From Micromonospora matsumotoense (GTDB taxonomy: Bacteria; Actinomycetota; Actinomycetes; Mycobacteriales; Micromonosporaceae), in NCBI RefSeq assembly GCF_900091525.1, contig NZ_FMCU01000002.1:434001-498000 (forward strand): a stretch of 64,000 nucleotides of DNA, given 5' to 3'. The notes under the pieces were generated by a model, which was not told the DNA's origin, did no database searches, and was given only the letters and a program-made list of their open reading frames with translations. Numbering within the stretch: the first letter of the stretch is position 1; every line of letters begins with the position of its first letter. The position numbers and the translations under genes were made by a program. This document shows, one piece after another, positions 51,916 to 59,644 of this stretch.

Positions 51916-53385
51916 GTGAGAAATCGCACCCGGCGGGCGGCGTTCATCGTCGCCACCGCCGTCACCACCACCCTCGTCGCCGGTGTCGTCACCGCCGTCT
52001 CGGCGCAGGCCGCCGCCGGCTGTCAGGTCACCTACCAGGTCGGCTCCCAGTGGGCCGGTGGCTTCACCGCCGCCATCACGATCAAGAACCTGGGTGACCC
52101 CGTCAACGGCTGGCGTCTGGGCTGGACCTTCCCCGCCGGGCAGGCCGTCACCAGCGCCTGGGGCTTCACCGCGAGCCCGGCCAGCGGCAACGTGGTCGCC
52201 ACCAACCTCGACTACAACGCCGTTATCGCCACCAACGGCAGCCTCGACGTCGGGTTCAACGGCACCTGGACCGGCAGCAACCCCGACCCCGCCGGTTTCA
52301 CGCTCAACGGCACCGCCTGCACCGGCACGACCACCCCGACCACCGCACCCCCGACCACGCCGCCGCCGACCACCGCACCCCCGACCACCGCACCCCCGAC
52401 CACCCCGCCGCCGACCACCGCGCCGCCGACCACCCCGCCCCCCACCACCCCGCCGCCGACCACGCCGCCCCCGACCAGCGGGACGCCGACGGTGGCGTCG
52501 GACGGCACCGGGAGATACCGCACGGTCCAGGCCGCCATCGACGCCGTGCCGGCGAACAGTTCGAGCCGGGCCACCATCACCATCAAGTCCGGCACCTACC
52601 GCGAGGTCGTCCGGGTGGCGTCGAACAAGCCCAACATCACCCTGCGGGGGCTCGGCTCGGCACCGTCGAACGTCGTGCTCGTCTATAACAACTCCGCCGG
52701 CACCCGGAAGCCGGACGGCACCACCTACGGCACCTTCAACAGCGCCAGCATGTTCGTCGACGGGGCGAACTTCGTCGCCGAGAACCTCACCATCTCCAAC
52801 GACTTCGTGGAGAACTCCTCCGGGGTCGACCAGCAGGCGGTCGCGCTGCACCTGAACGCCGACCGGGCGGTGCTGCGCAACGTCCGGCTCCTCGGCGACC
52901 AGGATACCTTCCTGGTCAACGACAAGACCCGGGCGTACGTGGTGAGCTCCTACGTGGAGGGCACCGTCGACTTCATCTTCGGCGGCGGCACGATCGTCAT
53001 CGACAGCACCTCGATCTACGAGAAGCGGTCGACCGGTGGGCCGATCACCGCCGCCCGGACGGCCGCCAGCAAGACGTACGGGATGCTGATCTACCGCTCG
53101 ACGATCACCGGCGCGACGAACAACACCACCCAGCTCGGCCGTCCGTGGGGGCCGGACGCCCAGGTCCTCTATCGGGAGTCGTCGCTCAGCGCGACCATGA
53201 AGACCGCCCAGCCGTGGACCGACATGTCCGGCAACGTATGGCAGAACGCGCGGTTCCGGGAGTACCGCAACACCGGGCCCGGTGCCGGCACGAACGGCAA
53301 CCGTCCCCAGCTCAGCGACGCCCAGGCCGCCACCTATACCCCGCAGCGGTACCTCGCGGGCAGCGACGGCTGGAACCCGATGTGA
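51916..53385 (+). CDS. secreted CBM2-pectinesterase (CE8)
   Basis: A 489-residue enzyme that removes methyl esters from pectin. GTG 51916 is preceded by GGGGAG. The signal peptide ends near QAAAGC (about 35). Residues 35-136 are a CBM2 with the Trp-rich WRLGWTFPAGQ block. A PT-rich linker with repeated PPTT/TTPP units (about 137-195) follows. The CE8 beta-helix has GTYRE, QAVALHL, GDQDTFLV, EGTVDFIFGG (catalytic Asp) and LGRPWGP (Arg). Related CE8 activity occurs at 59645-61378 and a PL9 pectate lyase at 56075, so pectin degradation is an evident theme. A 14-bp hairpin follows the stop. Confidence 0.92.
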   Translation: MRNRTRRAAFIVATAVTTTLVAGVVTAVSAQAAAGCQVTYQVGSQWAGGFTAAITIKNLGDPVNGWRLGWTFPAGQAVTSAWGFTASPASGNVVATNLDYNAVIATNGSLDVGFNGTWTGSNPDPAGFTLNGTACTGTTTPTTAPPTTPPPTTAPPTTAPPTTPPPTTAPPTTPPPTTPPPTTPPPTSGTPTVASDGTGRYRTVQAAIDAVPANSSSRATITIKSGTYREVVRVASNKPNITLRGLGSAPSNVVLVYNNSAGTRKPDGTTYGTFNSASMFVDGANFVAENLTISNDFVENSSGVDQQAVALHLNADRAVLRNVRLLGDQDTFLVNDKTRAYVVSSYVEGTVDFIFGGGTIVIDSTSIYEKRSTGGPITAARTAASKTYGMLIYRSTITGATNNTTQLGRPWGPDAQVLYRESSLSATMKTAQPWTDMSGNVWQNARFREYRNTGPGAGTNGNRPQLSDAQAATYTPQRYLAGSDGWNPM

Positions 53386-53697
53386 GCATCCTGCCGGGGA
53401 AGCGCGGCGTCGACTGAGCGTCATCTGGTGTTGACCGTTCCCCGCGTCGGTGCCTGACGCGGGGAACGGCCCGGCCGGGGGAACGGCAGGGCAACGGCGC
53501 GGCGGAGTTGGCGCGGCGCTGGTGCGGCACGGACCGGTACCGAAGCTGCAATGTCTTGCGGATCATTGCCGGTGGGTGTCGAGGAGTTTGCCGCAAGGTC
53601 TTGCAAAACCTTTCATGGGTGCCGCATCGTCTTCTCACCGGACAGCCGTCCACACCCACCAGTGCCTCTTCGACCCCCGGAAGCAGGTCCACTCCCG
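53386..53697. promoter_or_regulatory. 312-bp region: terminator then promoter/operators of the amylase gene
   Basis: The first part holds a perfect 14-bp hairpin (53435-53448 with 53456-53469). The second part has two copies of GCAANGTCTTGC, GCAATGTCTTGC at 53548-53559 and GCAAGGTCTTGC at 53593-53604, 45 bp apart. They lie 139 and 94 bp upstream of the amylase start. Such CTTGC/GCAAG elements occur upstream of many actinomycete amylase genes and are recognised by LacI-family maltose regulators in Streptomyces; here the regulator is not identified. Confidence 0.5.
53435..53469 (+). terminator. terminator hairpin after the CBM2-pectinesterase
   Basis: A 14-bp perfect stem (53435-53448, 53456-53469) with a 7-nt loop begins 50 nt past the stop codon of the pectinesterase. 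Confidence 0.75.
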
Positions 53698-55848
53698 ATG
53701 TCCACACCCCGCGTCCCCCGGGGAACCCGTCTGCGACGGGGTCTCCTCGCCCTCGCTGTCACCGCCTCCTCCCTCGCCGCGCTGAGCGCACTGCCGGCCA
53801 CCGCCCCCGCGACCGCCGCCGTGGCCCTCAACGACAGCGAGGTCACCGCCAACCTCTGGGAATGGAACTGGCGCTCCGTCGCCTCGGCGTGCACCGACCA
53901 CCTGGGCCCGGCCGGCTACGGCGCGGTCCAGGTCGCCCCGCCGCAGGAGTCGATCAGCCTGCCCACCAGCGCCGACGGCGTACACCCCTGGTATGAGGTG
54001 TACCAGCCGGCCTCCTACCGGCTGGACAGCCGGTTCGGCACCCGCCAGCAGTTCGCCGACATGATCACCACCTGCCACCACGCCGGCGTGCGGGTGTACG
54101 TCGACGCGGTGGTCAACCACATGGCCGGCACCAACAACGCCGAGTCGGTCGTCGGGTACGCCGGCACCGACTTCTCCGGCCCCGGCTACAGCTTCCCGGC
54201 CGTGCCCTACGGCACCGGCGACTTCCACCGCCCGGGTGACAACTGCCCGACCTCCGGTGCGATCAACGACTGGGACAACGAGACCCAGGTGACCAGCTGC
54301 GAGCTGCTGTCCCTGACCGACCTCTACACCGAGAAGGACAGCGTCCGCACCAAGATCGCCGGCTTCCTCAACGACCTGATCGGCCTCGGCGTCGACGGCT
54401 TCCGGGTGGACGCGGTCAAGCACGTCAAGAAGGACGACTTCGCCGCGATCCTCGGCAAGCTGCGCAACACCACCGCCGAGAACAAGCGGCCGTACGTCGC
54501 CCAGGAGATCTTCGACGGCGCCAGCAACGACGCCCTCAAGGCCCGCGCCTTCATCGGCAACGGCGACGTGCTCGACTTCGGGTACGCCAAGGGGCTGAAG
54601 TCGGCCTTCCAGGGCTCGATCGCCAACCTGGCCAACGTCGGGAGCTGGAACCTCGACGCGCCCAGCGCCAACGTGTTCGCCATGGTCACCAACCACGACC
54701 TGGAGCGCGACGGGGTGGTGCTGTCCTACCGGAACGGCAGCGACTACACCCTGGCCAACTACTTCGCGCTGGCCTACCCGCACGGCAAGCCGTCGGTCTA
54801 CGACAGCTTCTCCTGGTCCGACCGCAACCAGTCGCCGCCCGCCGACGGCAACGGTTACGTCACCGACACCGTCTGCGGCAACAGCTGGAACTGCCTGACC
54901 CGGTCGACCGGCATCAAGGGCATGGTCGGCTGGGCGAACACCGCGAAGTCGGTCCGGACCGTCTCCGACTTCACCGTGGTCAACAGCAACGTCATCGGCT
55001 TCCACCGGGGTGACCGGGCCTGGATCGGGATCAACGACTCCGGTTCCGCCAGCACCGCCACCTTCACCACCGGCCTGGCCGACGGGTCGTACTGCGACGT
55101 CATCTCCGGGGCGCGCGGCGGGGCCGGCTGCACCGGCACGACGGTGACCGTCGCCGGCGGCCGGGCCACCGTGCAGATCCCCGCCAACGGCGCGGTGGCG
55201 CTGCACGCCAACGCGAAGGGCGGCAGCACGCCCACACCGACCGCCCCCGCCGGCACGGTCGCCACGACCTTCACCGTCACCGTGTCCCTCGCCGGTGACC
55301 AGGACGCCTACGTCGTCGGCAGTGTCCCGGCGTTGGGTTCGTGGGCCCCGGCCGGCGCGGTCAAGCTGACCGCACAGGGCGGTGGGGTCTACCGGGCCAC
55401 GGTCAACCTGCCGGCGGCCACGACGGTGGAGTTCAAGTTCCTCAAGAAGACCACGGCCGGCGTGGTGACCTGGGAGTCGGGGAGCAACCGGACGGTGACC
55501 ACGCCGACCAGTGGCACCTCGACGGTCACCGACACCTTCCGGGGCGACCCCGCCGGCACCCAGGGCGCATCCTTCACCGTCAGCGCCACCACCTCGTACG
55601 GGCAGAACGTCTTCCTGGTGGGCAGCGTCGCGGCGCTGGGCTCGTGGAACCCGGCCAACGCGGTGGCGCTCTCCTCGGCCGCCTATCCGCTGTGGCGGGC
55701 CACGGTCAACCTGCCGGCGAACACGACGGTCGACTACAAGTACCTCAAGAAGAACCCGGACGGCACGGTGACCTGGGAGTCCGGCGACAACCGCAGCGCC
55801 ACGATCCCGTCTACCGGCACGTGGAGCAGCAACGACACCTGGCGGTGA
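53698..55848 (+). CDS. secreted GH13 alpha-amylase with two C-terminal CBM20 domains
   Basis: A 716-residue extracellular amylase. ATG 53698 is chosen because the upstream 49 codons are not typical coding sequence. The signal peptide ends near PATAAVA (about 40). The actinomycete-type GH13 core has nucleophile D238 in GVDGFRVDAVKH, acid/base E270 in VAQEIFDG, and D334 in VTNHDLER; VDAVVNHM and FDYG-like substrate motifs are also present. After an about 5-residue Thr/Pro linker come two starch-binding CBM20 modules (about 517-612 and 622-716), each with a V(G/S)SVxALGSWxPAxAV block and a VEFKFLKK or VDYKYLKK block. Tandem CBM20 is uncommon; one is usual. It starts downstream of paired GCAANGTCTTGC elements. 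Confidence 0.92.
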   Translation: MSTPRVPRGTRLRRGLLALAVTASSLAALSALPATAPATAAVALNDSEVTANLWEWNWRSVASACTDHLGPAGYGAVQVAPPQESISLPTSADGVHPWYEVYQPASYRLDSRFGTRQQFADMITTCHHAGVRVYVDAVVNHMAGTNNAESVVGYAGTDFSGPGYSFPAVPYGTGDFHRPGDNCPTSGAINDWDNETQVTSCELLSLTDLYTEKDSVRTKIAGFLNDLIGLGVDGFRVDAVKHVKKDDFAAILGKLRNTTAENKRPYVAQEIFDGASNDALKARAFIGNGDVLDFGYAKGLKSAFQGSIANLANVGSWNLDAPSANVFAMVTNHDLERDGVVLSYRNGSDYTLANYFALAYPHGKPSVYDSFSWSDRNQSPPADGNGYVTDTVCGNSWNCLTRSTGIKGMVGWANTAKSVRTVSDFTVVNSNVIGFHRGDRAWIGINDSGSASTATFTTGLADGSYCDVISGARGGAGCTGTTVTVAGGRATVQIPANGAVALHANAKGGSTPTPTAPAGTVATTFTVTVSLAGDQDAYVVGSVPALGSWAPAGAVKLTAQGGGVYRATVNLPAATTVEFKFLKKTTAGVVTWESGSNRTVTTPTSGTSTVTDTFRGDPAGTQGASFTVSATTSYGQNVFLVGSVAALGSWNPANAVALSSAAYPLWRATVNLPANTTVDYKYLKKNPDGTVTWESGDNRSATIPSTGTWSSNDTWR

Positions 55849-56074
55849 CATCGGGCGGGTGCGGCGGCCGGTCCCTCTCCAGGGGTCGGCCGTCGCGCCG
55901 GTCCGGGCCGGGGCACCGGACCGACGCCGCCTCGGCGGGTGGGCCGGACCCGAGACCGGGACCGTGGGCCGGACCCGAGACCAAAGGTTGACGGGTGTCG
56001 ATTCTTGCTCGTATCGTCCGGAAAGCGCTTTCTCTACCCGCCGCCACCACCCCACCCCGTCGGAGGTGCGTCCC
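55849..56074. promoter_or_regulatory. promoter region of the PL9 gene with direct repeats and a 12-bp palindrome
   Basis: The palindrome GAAAGCGCTTTC at 56021-56032 lies 42 bp before the PL9 start. Two exact 19-bp direct repeats (GTGGGCCGGACCCGAGACC at 55939-55957 and 55964-55982, period 25) occur upstream. The palindrome recurs at 61425-61436 before another pectin gene. Confidence 0.6.
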
Positions 56075-57931
56075 ATGCGCCCGTCCCGCCAGCGCCGGCT
56101 GGCCCTGCTGCTCGCCGCGGTGCTCGTTCCCGTGGCCACCCTCCTGGTCGGACCGGTCACCACCGCCTCCGCCGCCACCATGTTCAGCGACGACTTCGCC
56201 GACGGGGACACCGCCGGCTGGTCGAAGTCGGGCGGCACCTGGGGAGTCGTCACCGACGGATCCCCGGCCGTCCGGCAGTCGAACGTCGGCAGCGAGAACG
56301 CCCGGCTCTTCACCGGCAGCACCGGCTGGACCGACTACCTCGTCCAGGCCAGGGTGAAACCGCTCAGCCTCGGCCCCGGCGGCCAGGTCGGCCTGCTGGC
56401 CCGCGCGGCCGGGGCGACGCGCTACTACCGGTTGGCGCTGCTGCCCGGCAACCAGGTGCAGTTGCAGGCGGTGAACGGCGGCGCGGTCACCGTGCTGGCC
56501 GGCATCTCCCACCCCGTGGCCACCGGCACCTGGCACACCCTCGCCGTCGAGGTCACCGGCGGCACCGTGCGGGGCCGCGTCGACGGGGTCTTCGTCGGCG
56601 AGGTCACCAGCTCGCTGATCGGGGCCGGCCGGATCGGGTTGCAGACCGCGTACTCGTCGGCATCCTTCGACGACGTCCTGGTCAGGAACGCCGACATCCC
56701 GCCGACCACACCGCCGGTCCACACCGACACCCCGTCACCGAGCGTCACCCCGCCGGCCACCACGTCGCCCGTGACCCCGCCGGCCACCACACCGCCGCTG
56801 ACCCCGCCACCCACCGTGCCGCCGCCCGGGACCGTCGTGCTGGTGGTCGCCACCGACGGCGACGACGCCAACCCCGGCACGCTGGCCCGGCCGCTACGCA
56901 CCATCCAGCGCGCGCACGACCTGGCCGAGCCCGGCACCACCATCGCGGTACGCGGTGGCACCTACGCGCCGACCAGCACCATCAAGATCCTCAAGGACGG
57001 CACCCCGGACCATCCGATCACCCTGATGAACCACCAGGGCGAGAAGGTGGTCATCGACGGCGAGAACATGCCGTACACGCCGGGCGCGGTGGGCTCCAGC
57101 ATTCCCCGGGCCGACCGGGGTGTGCTGCACGTCGAGGCGGACTGGTGGCGGTTCGTCGGCCTGGAGATCGTCCACGGCCCGTACGGCATCTTCGGCGTCG
57201 ACACCAACTACGGCAGGTACGAGCGTCTGGTCACCCGGGACAACTACGAGTCCGGACTGCACCTGCAGGGCGCGTCCAGCGGCAACCGGATCATCAACCT
57301 GGACAGCTACGGCAACCGGGATCCCCGTAAGAACGGCGAGAGCGCCGACGGGCTGGCCATCAAGGAGGGCTCGGGCCTCGACAACCGGGTAAGCGGCGCG
57401 CGGCTCTGGCGTAACTCCGACGACGGGTTCGACGCCTGGCTGTTCCAGTCGCCGATCCTGATCGAGGACAGCGTCGCCTACGACAACGGTTACAACTACT
57501 GGAACCTGCCCGGTTACGCCGGGGACGGCAACGGCTTCAAGCACGGTGGCGGCAACGACCCGCGCCCGGCCGTCGACCATGTCACCCGCAACAGCATGGC
57601 CTGGGGCAACTCGGCCGGCGGGTTCATCGACAACGGCAACCCCGGCACGCTGCTCTTCGACCGCAACACCGCGTGGCGCAACGGCAGGGCCGGTTTCGAC
57701 GTCTCCCGTTCCACCTCCCAGCTCCACCGCAATCTGGCGGTCGGCAACACCCCCGACGTCTCGCCCGGCTCCTCGACCGGGGCCGACAACTCCTGGAACC
57801 TCGGCGGCGACTGGCCGCTGGCCAGCACCGACCCGGCCACGATCACCGGGCCCCGGGCAGCCGACGGGTCCATCCCGACGTCGACGTTCCTGCGTCCGGC
57901 CGACGCTGCCGACGTGGGTGCCCGGCTCTGA
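56075..57931 (+). CDS. secreted PL9-type pectate lyase with N-terminal accessory module
   Basis: A 618-residue enzyme. ATG 56075 has GGAGG at 9 nt. The signal peptide ends near ASAATM (about 35). Residues about 35-205 form a beta-sandwich module starting FSDDFADGDTAGWSKSGGTW, which also occurs at the N-terminus of the pectinesterase at 59645. A Pro/Thr linker is followed by a right-handed parallel beta-helix. Features matching PL9 enzymes are ATDGDDANPGTLARPLRTIQ, GTTIAVRGGTY, GIFGVDTNYGRYE, GLHLQGASSGNRIINLDSYG, and GADGL-like SADGLAIKEGSG followed by DDGFDAW and GNGFKHGG, near the calcium-site Asp residues of the family. It probably degrades pectate or rhamnogalacturonan. Confidence 0.85.
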   Translation: MRPSRQRRLALLLAAVLVPVATLLVGPVTTASAATMFSDDFADGDTAGWSKSGGTWGVVTDGSPAVRQSNVGSENARLFTGSTGWTDYLVQARVKPLSLGPGGQVGLLARAAGATRYYRLALLPGNQVQLQAVNGGAVTVLAGISHPVATGTWHTLAVEVTGGTVRGRVDGVFVGEVTSSLIGAGRIGLQTAYSSASFDDVLVRNADIPPTTPPVHTDTPSPSVTPPATTSPVTPPATTPPLTPPPTVPPPGTVVLVVATDGDDANPGTLARPLRTIQRAHDLAEPGTTIAVRGGTYAPTSTIKILKDGTPDHPITLMNHQGEKVVIDGENMPYTPGAVGSSIPRADRGVLHVEADWWRFVGLEIVHGPYGIFGVDTNYGRYERLVTRDNYESGLHLQGASSGNRIINLDSYGNRDPRKNGESADGLAIKEGSGLDNRVSGARLWRNSDDGFDAWLFQSPILIEDSVAYDNGYNYWNLPGYAGDGNGFKHGGGNDPRPAVDHVTRNSMAWGNSAGGFIDNGNPGTLLFDRNTAWRNGRAGFDVSRSTSQLHRNLAVGNTPDVSPGSSTGADNSWNLGGDWPLASTDPATITGPRAADGSIPTSTFLRPADAADVGARL

Positions 57932-57949
57932 GCCACCCGACCCGGCCGT

Positions 57950-57973
57950 GCTCCCGTCCGCACCGGCGGGAGC
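57950..57973 (+). terminator. short hairpin after the PL9 gene
   Basis: GCTCCCG (57950-57956) pairs with CGGGAGC (57967-57973) over a 10-nt loop, 19 nt after the stop. It is a weak candidate and may serve both the PL9 and the convergent chitinase gene. Confidence 0.4.
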
Positions 57974-58085
57974 GCGACCGACCCACCCGGCGGCCCGACC
58001 CACCCGGCGGACCGGGCCGCCGGCCCCCGACCGGCGTGGTCGGCGGCCGGCCGGCCGGGCGGCGCGGCGTCGCTCGACGGCGGCC

Positions 58086-59441
58086 TCAGCGCCCCTGGAG
58101 GGTGCGGACGTTGTCGCCGAAGGTCCAGCCCTTGGACCCGTCCCAGTTCACCGACCAGGTCATCAGGCCCTTCAGGCCGCCCCGGTAGGTGTTCCACGCC
58201 TGGGCCACCGAGGCCGGTGCGAGGTGACCGCCGCCGGCACCCGGCTGCGCGGGCAGGCCGGGCACCTGCCTGTCGTACGGGACCCGGATGGTGGTGCCCT
58301 GGATGACCAGGCCGGTGTCGAGGCAGTCGGTCTGGGCGGTGAAGCCGCCGACCGTTCCGGCCGGATACGAGTCACCGGCGCAGCCGTACATGCTGCCGTT
58401 GTAGTACTGCATGTTCAGCCACCAGAGCCGCCCGTTGTCGACGTACCGCTTGATGACCGGCAGGTACGCGCCCCAGATGGCGCCGTAGGTGACGCTACCG
58501 CCGGTCACGTAGGCGGTCTCCGGGGCCATGGTCAGGCCGAAGCCCGCCGGCAGTTGGGCCAGCACCCCGTCGATGATGCGGATCAGGTTCGCCTGCGAGG
58601 TGGACAGCCGGGTGATGTCCCCGCTGCCGGTCAGCCCGGTCTCGATGTCGATGTCGATGCCGTCGAAGTGGTACCGCTTGAGGATCGGCACCACGGTGGC
58701 GACGAACCGGTCGGCGACGGCCGCCGAGCCGAGGTCGATGCCGGCGGTGGCCCCACCGATCGACAGCAGGACGGTCAGACCGGCGGCCTTGGCCTGGCAC
58801 ATCTCCACCGGGGTGGGGACCCTGACGGTGGCGTCCATGCCGTCCTCCCAGAGCACCGTGCCGTCGGCGCGGATCACCGGGAAGGCGGCGGTGACGACGT
58901 TGTAGCCGTGCCCGGTGATCCGGGGGTCGGTGATCGGTATCCACCCCAGCGGCGGGTGGACGCCGTTGGCCGCACCGTCCCAGTTCTCCCAGTAGCCCTG
59001 GAGCACCTTGCCGGCCGGCCGGGCCTTCAGCGCGCAGCCCGTGCCGTCCGGCGGCGGCGTCGTCGTGCCGGGGGTGGGCGTGGCGGTCGGGGTCGGGGGG
59101 CGGGTGGGCGTGACGGTGGGTGTCGGCGACGGCGTGGGGGAGGGCGTTCCGGTGCAGACGCCGAGGTCTCGCCAGAGCGCCGGGACGGCGGCCGGGTTCC
59201 AGCCGGCGCCGGCCGGCGGGGTGTGGGTCACCAGCGACTCGTAGCGACGGCCGAGGTAGCTGACCCGGGTGCCGGCCGGGTAGCTGACGCCCTCGGCCCA
59301 GGCCGGTGCGGAGCAGGCCACCAGGGCGCTGGCGTCACCCGTGGTGGTGGTCGGCGCGGCCACACCGTTCGCTGCGGGCAGTGCGACGGCGAGCAGCACC
59401 GCGCCGGCCAGCACGGCCGTCGTCCCGGGTCGAAGTCGCAT
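58086..59441 (-). CDS. secreted GH18 chitinase with N-terminal CBM5/12
   Basis: A 451-residue chitinase. A signal peptide ends near NGVAAP (about 29). Residues 43-96 form a CBM5/12 chitin-binding domain (CSAPAWAEGVSYPAGTRVSY with WxxxxY aromatics). A Pro/Thr linker (98-132) precedes the GH18 barrel. The catalytic motif is complete: DGIDIDIE (D260, D263, D265, E267). LLSIGGATAG is the SxGG motif and MAPETAYV and LWWLNMQYYN are later barrel strands. It is probably Streptomyces-type chitinase of the ChiC/ChiD kind. It is convergent with PL9; its promoter includes an inverted repeat. Confidence 0.93.
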   Translation of the reverse strand: MRLRPGTTAVLAGAVLLAVALPAANGVAAPTTTTGDASALVACSAPAWAEGVSYPAGTRVSYLGRRYESLVTHTPPAGAGWNPAAVPALWRDLGVCTGTPSPTPSPTPTVTPTRPPTPTATPTPGTTTPPPDGTGCALKARPAGKVLQGYWENWDGAANGVHPPLGWIPITDPRITGHGYNVVTAAFPVIRADGTVLWEDGMDATVRVPTPVEMCQAKAAGLTVLLSIGGATAGIDLGSAAVADRFVATVVPILKRYHFDGIDIDIETGLTGSGDITRLSTSQANLIRIIDGVLAQLPAGFGLTMAPETAYVTGGSVTYGAIWGAYLPVIKRYVDNGRLWWLNMQYYNGSMYGCAGDSYPAGTVGGFTAQTDCLDTGLVIQGTTIRVPYDRQVPGLPAQPGAGGGHLAPASVAQAWNTYRGGLKGLMTWSVNWDGSKGWTFGDNVRTLQGR

Positions 59442-59477
59442 GACATACCTCCTCGTCGATGGCGGGGAGGCTATCAG

Positions 59478-59490
59478 TTAACTTTGTTAA
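59478..59490. promoter_or_regulatory. inverted repeat upstream of the chitinase gene
   Basis: TTAAC (59478-59482) and GTTAA (59486-59490) form a perfect inverted repeat around TTT, 37 bp before the chitinase start, in a locally AT-rich tract. It does not resemble the DasR consensus (ACTGGTCTAGACCACT) and may be part of the promoter or a regulator site. Confidence 0.35.
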
Positions 59491-59532
59491 GTGTAAATGC
59501 CCGGTGAAGCGGTGGCCGCCGGCAGGGCCGTG

Positions 59533-59604
59533 CTGCCCGGCGGGTCGGACTGGCCGGCGGGGCCGTGCCGAGCAGCGGCCGGACCTGCCCGGCGGGTCGG
59601 ACTG
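59533..59604. repeat. 20-bp exact direct repeats
   Basis: CTGCCCGGCGGGTCGGACTG occurs exactly at 59533-59552 and 59585-59604, a period of 52 bp, between the chitinase promoter and the end of the pectinesterase gene. No gene is disrupted. Confidence 0.7.
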
Positions 59605-59644
59605 CCGCCCGCCACGACCGGGTCGCGGCGGGCGACAGTGCGCA

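Noticed and set aside
52336..52490. Tandem ACC/CCG-rich repeats that could suggest a CRISPR or VNTR array
   Set aside because: They encode the PT-rich linker of the pectinesterase in frame; no spacers or conserved direct repeats of CRISPR type are present.
53635..56322. An 895-codon minus-strand frame opposite the amylase and PL9 genes
   Set aside because: It covers genes with complete catalytic motifs; it is a shadow frame in high-GC DNA.
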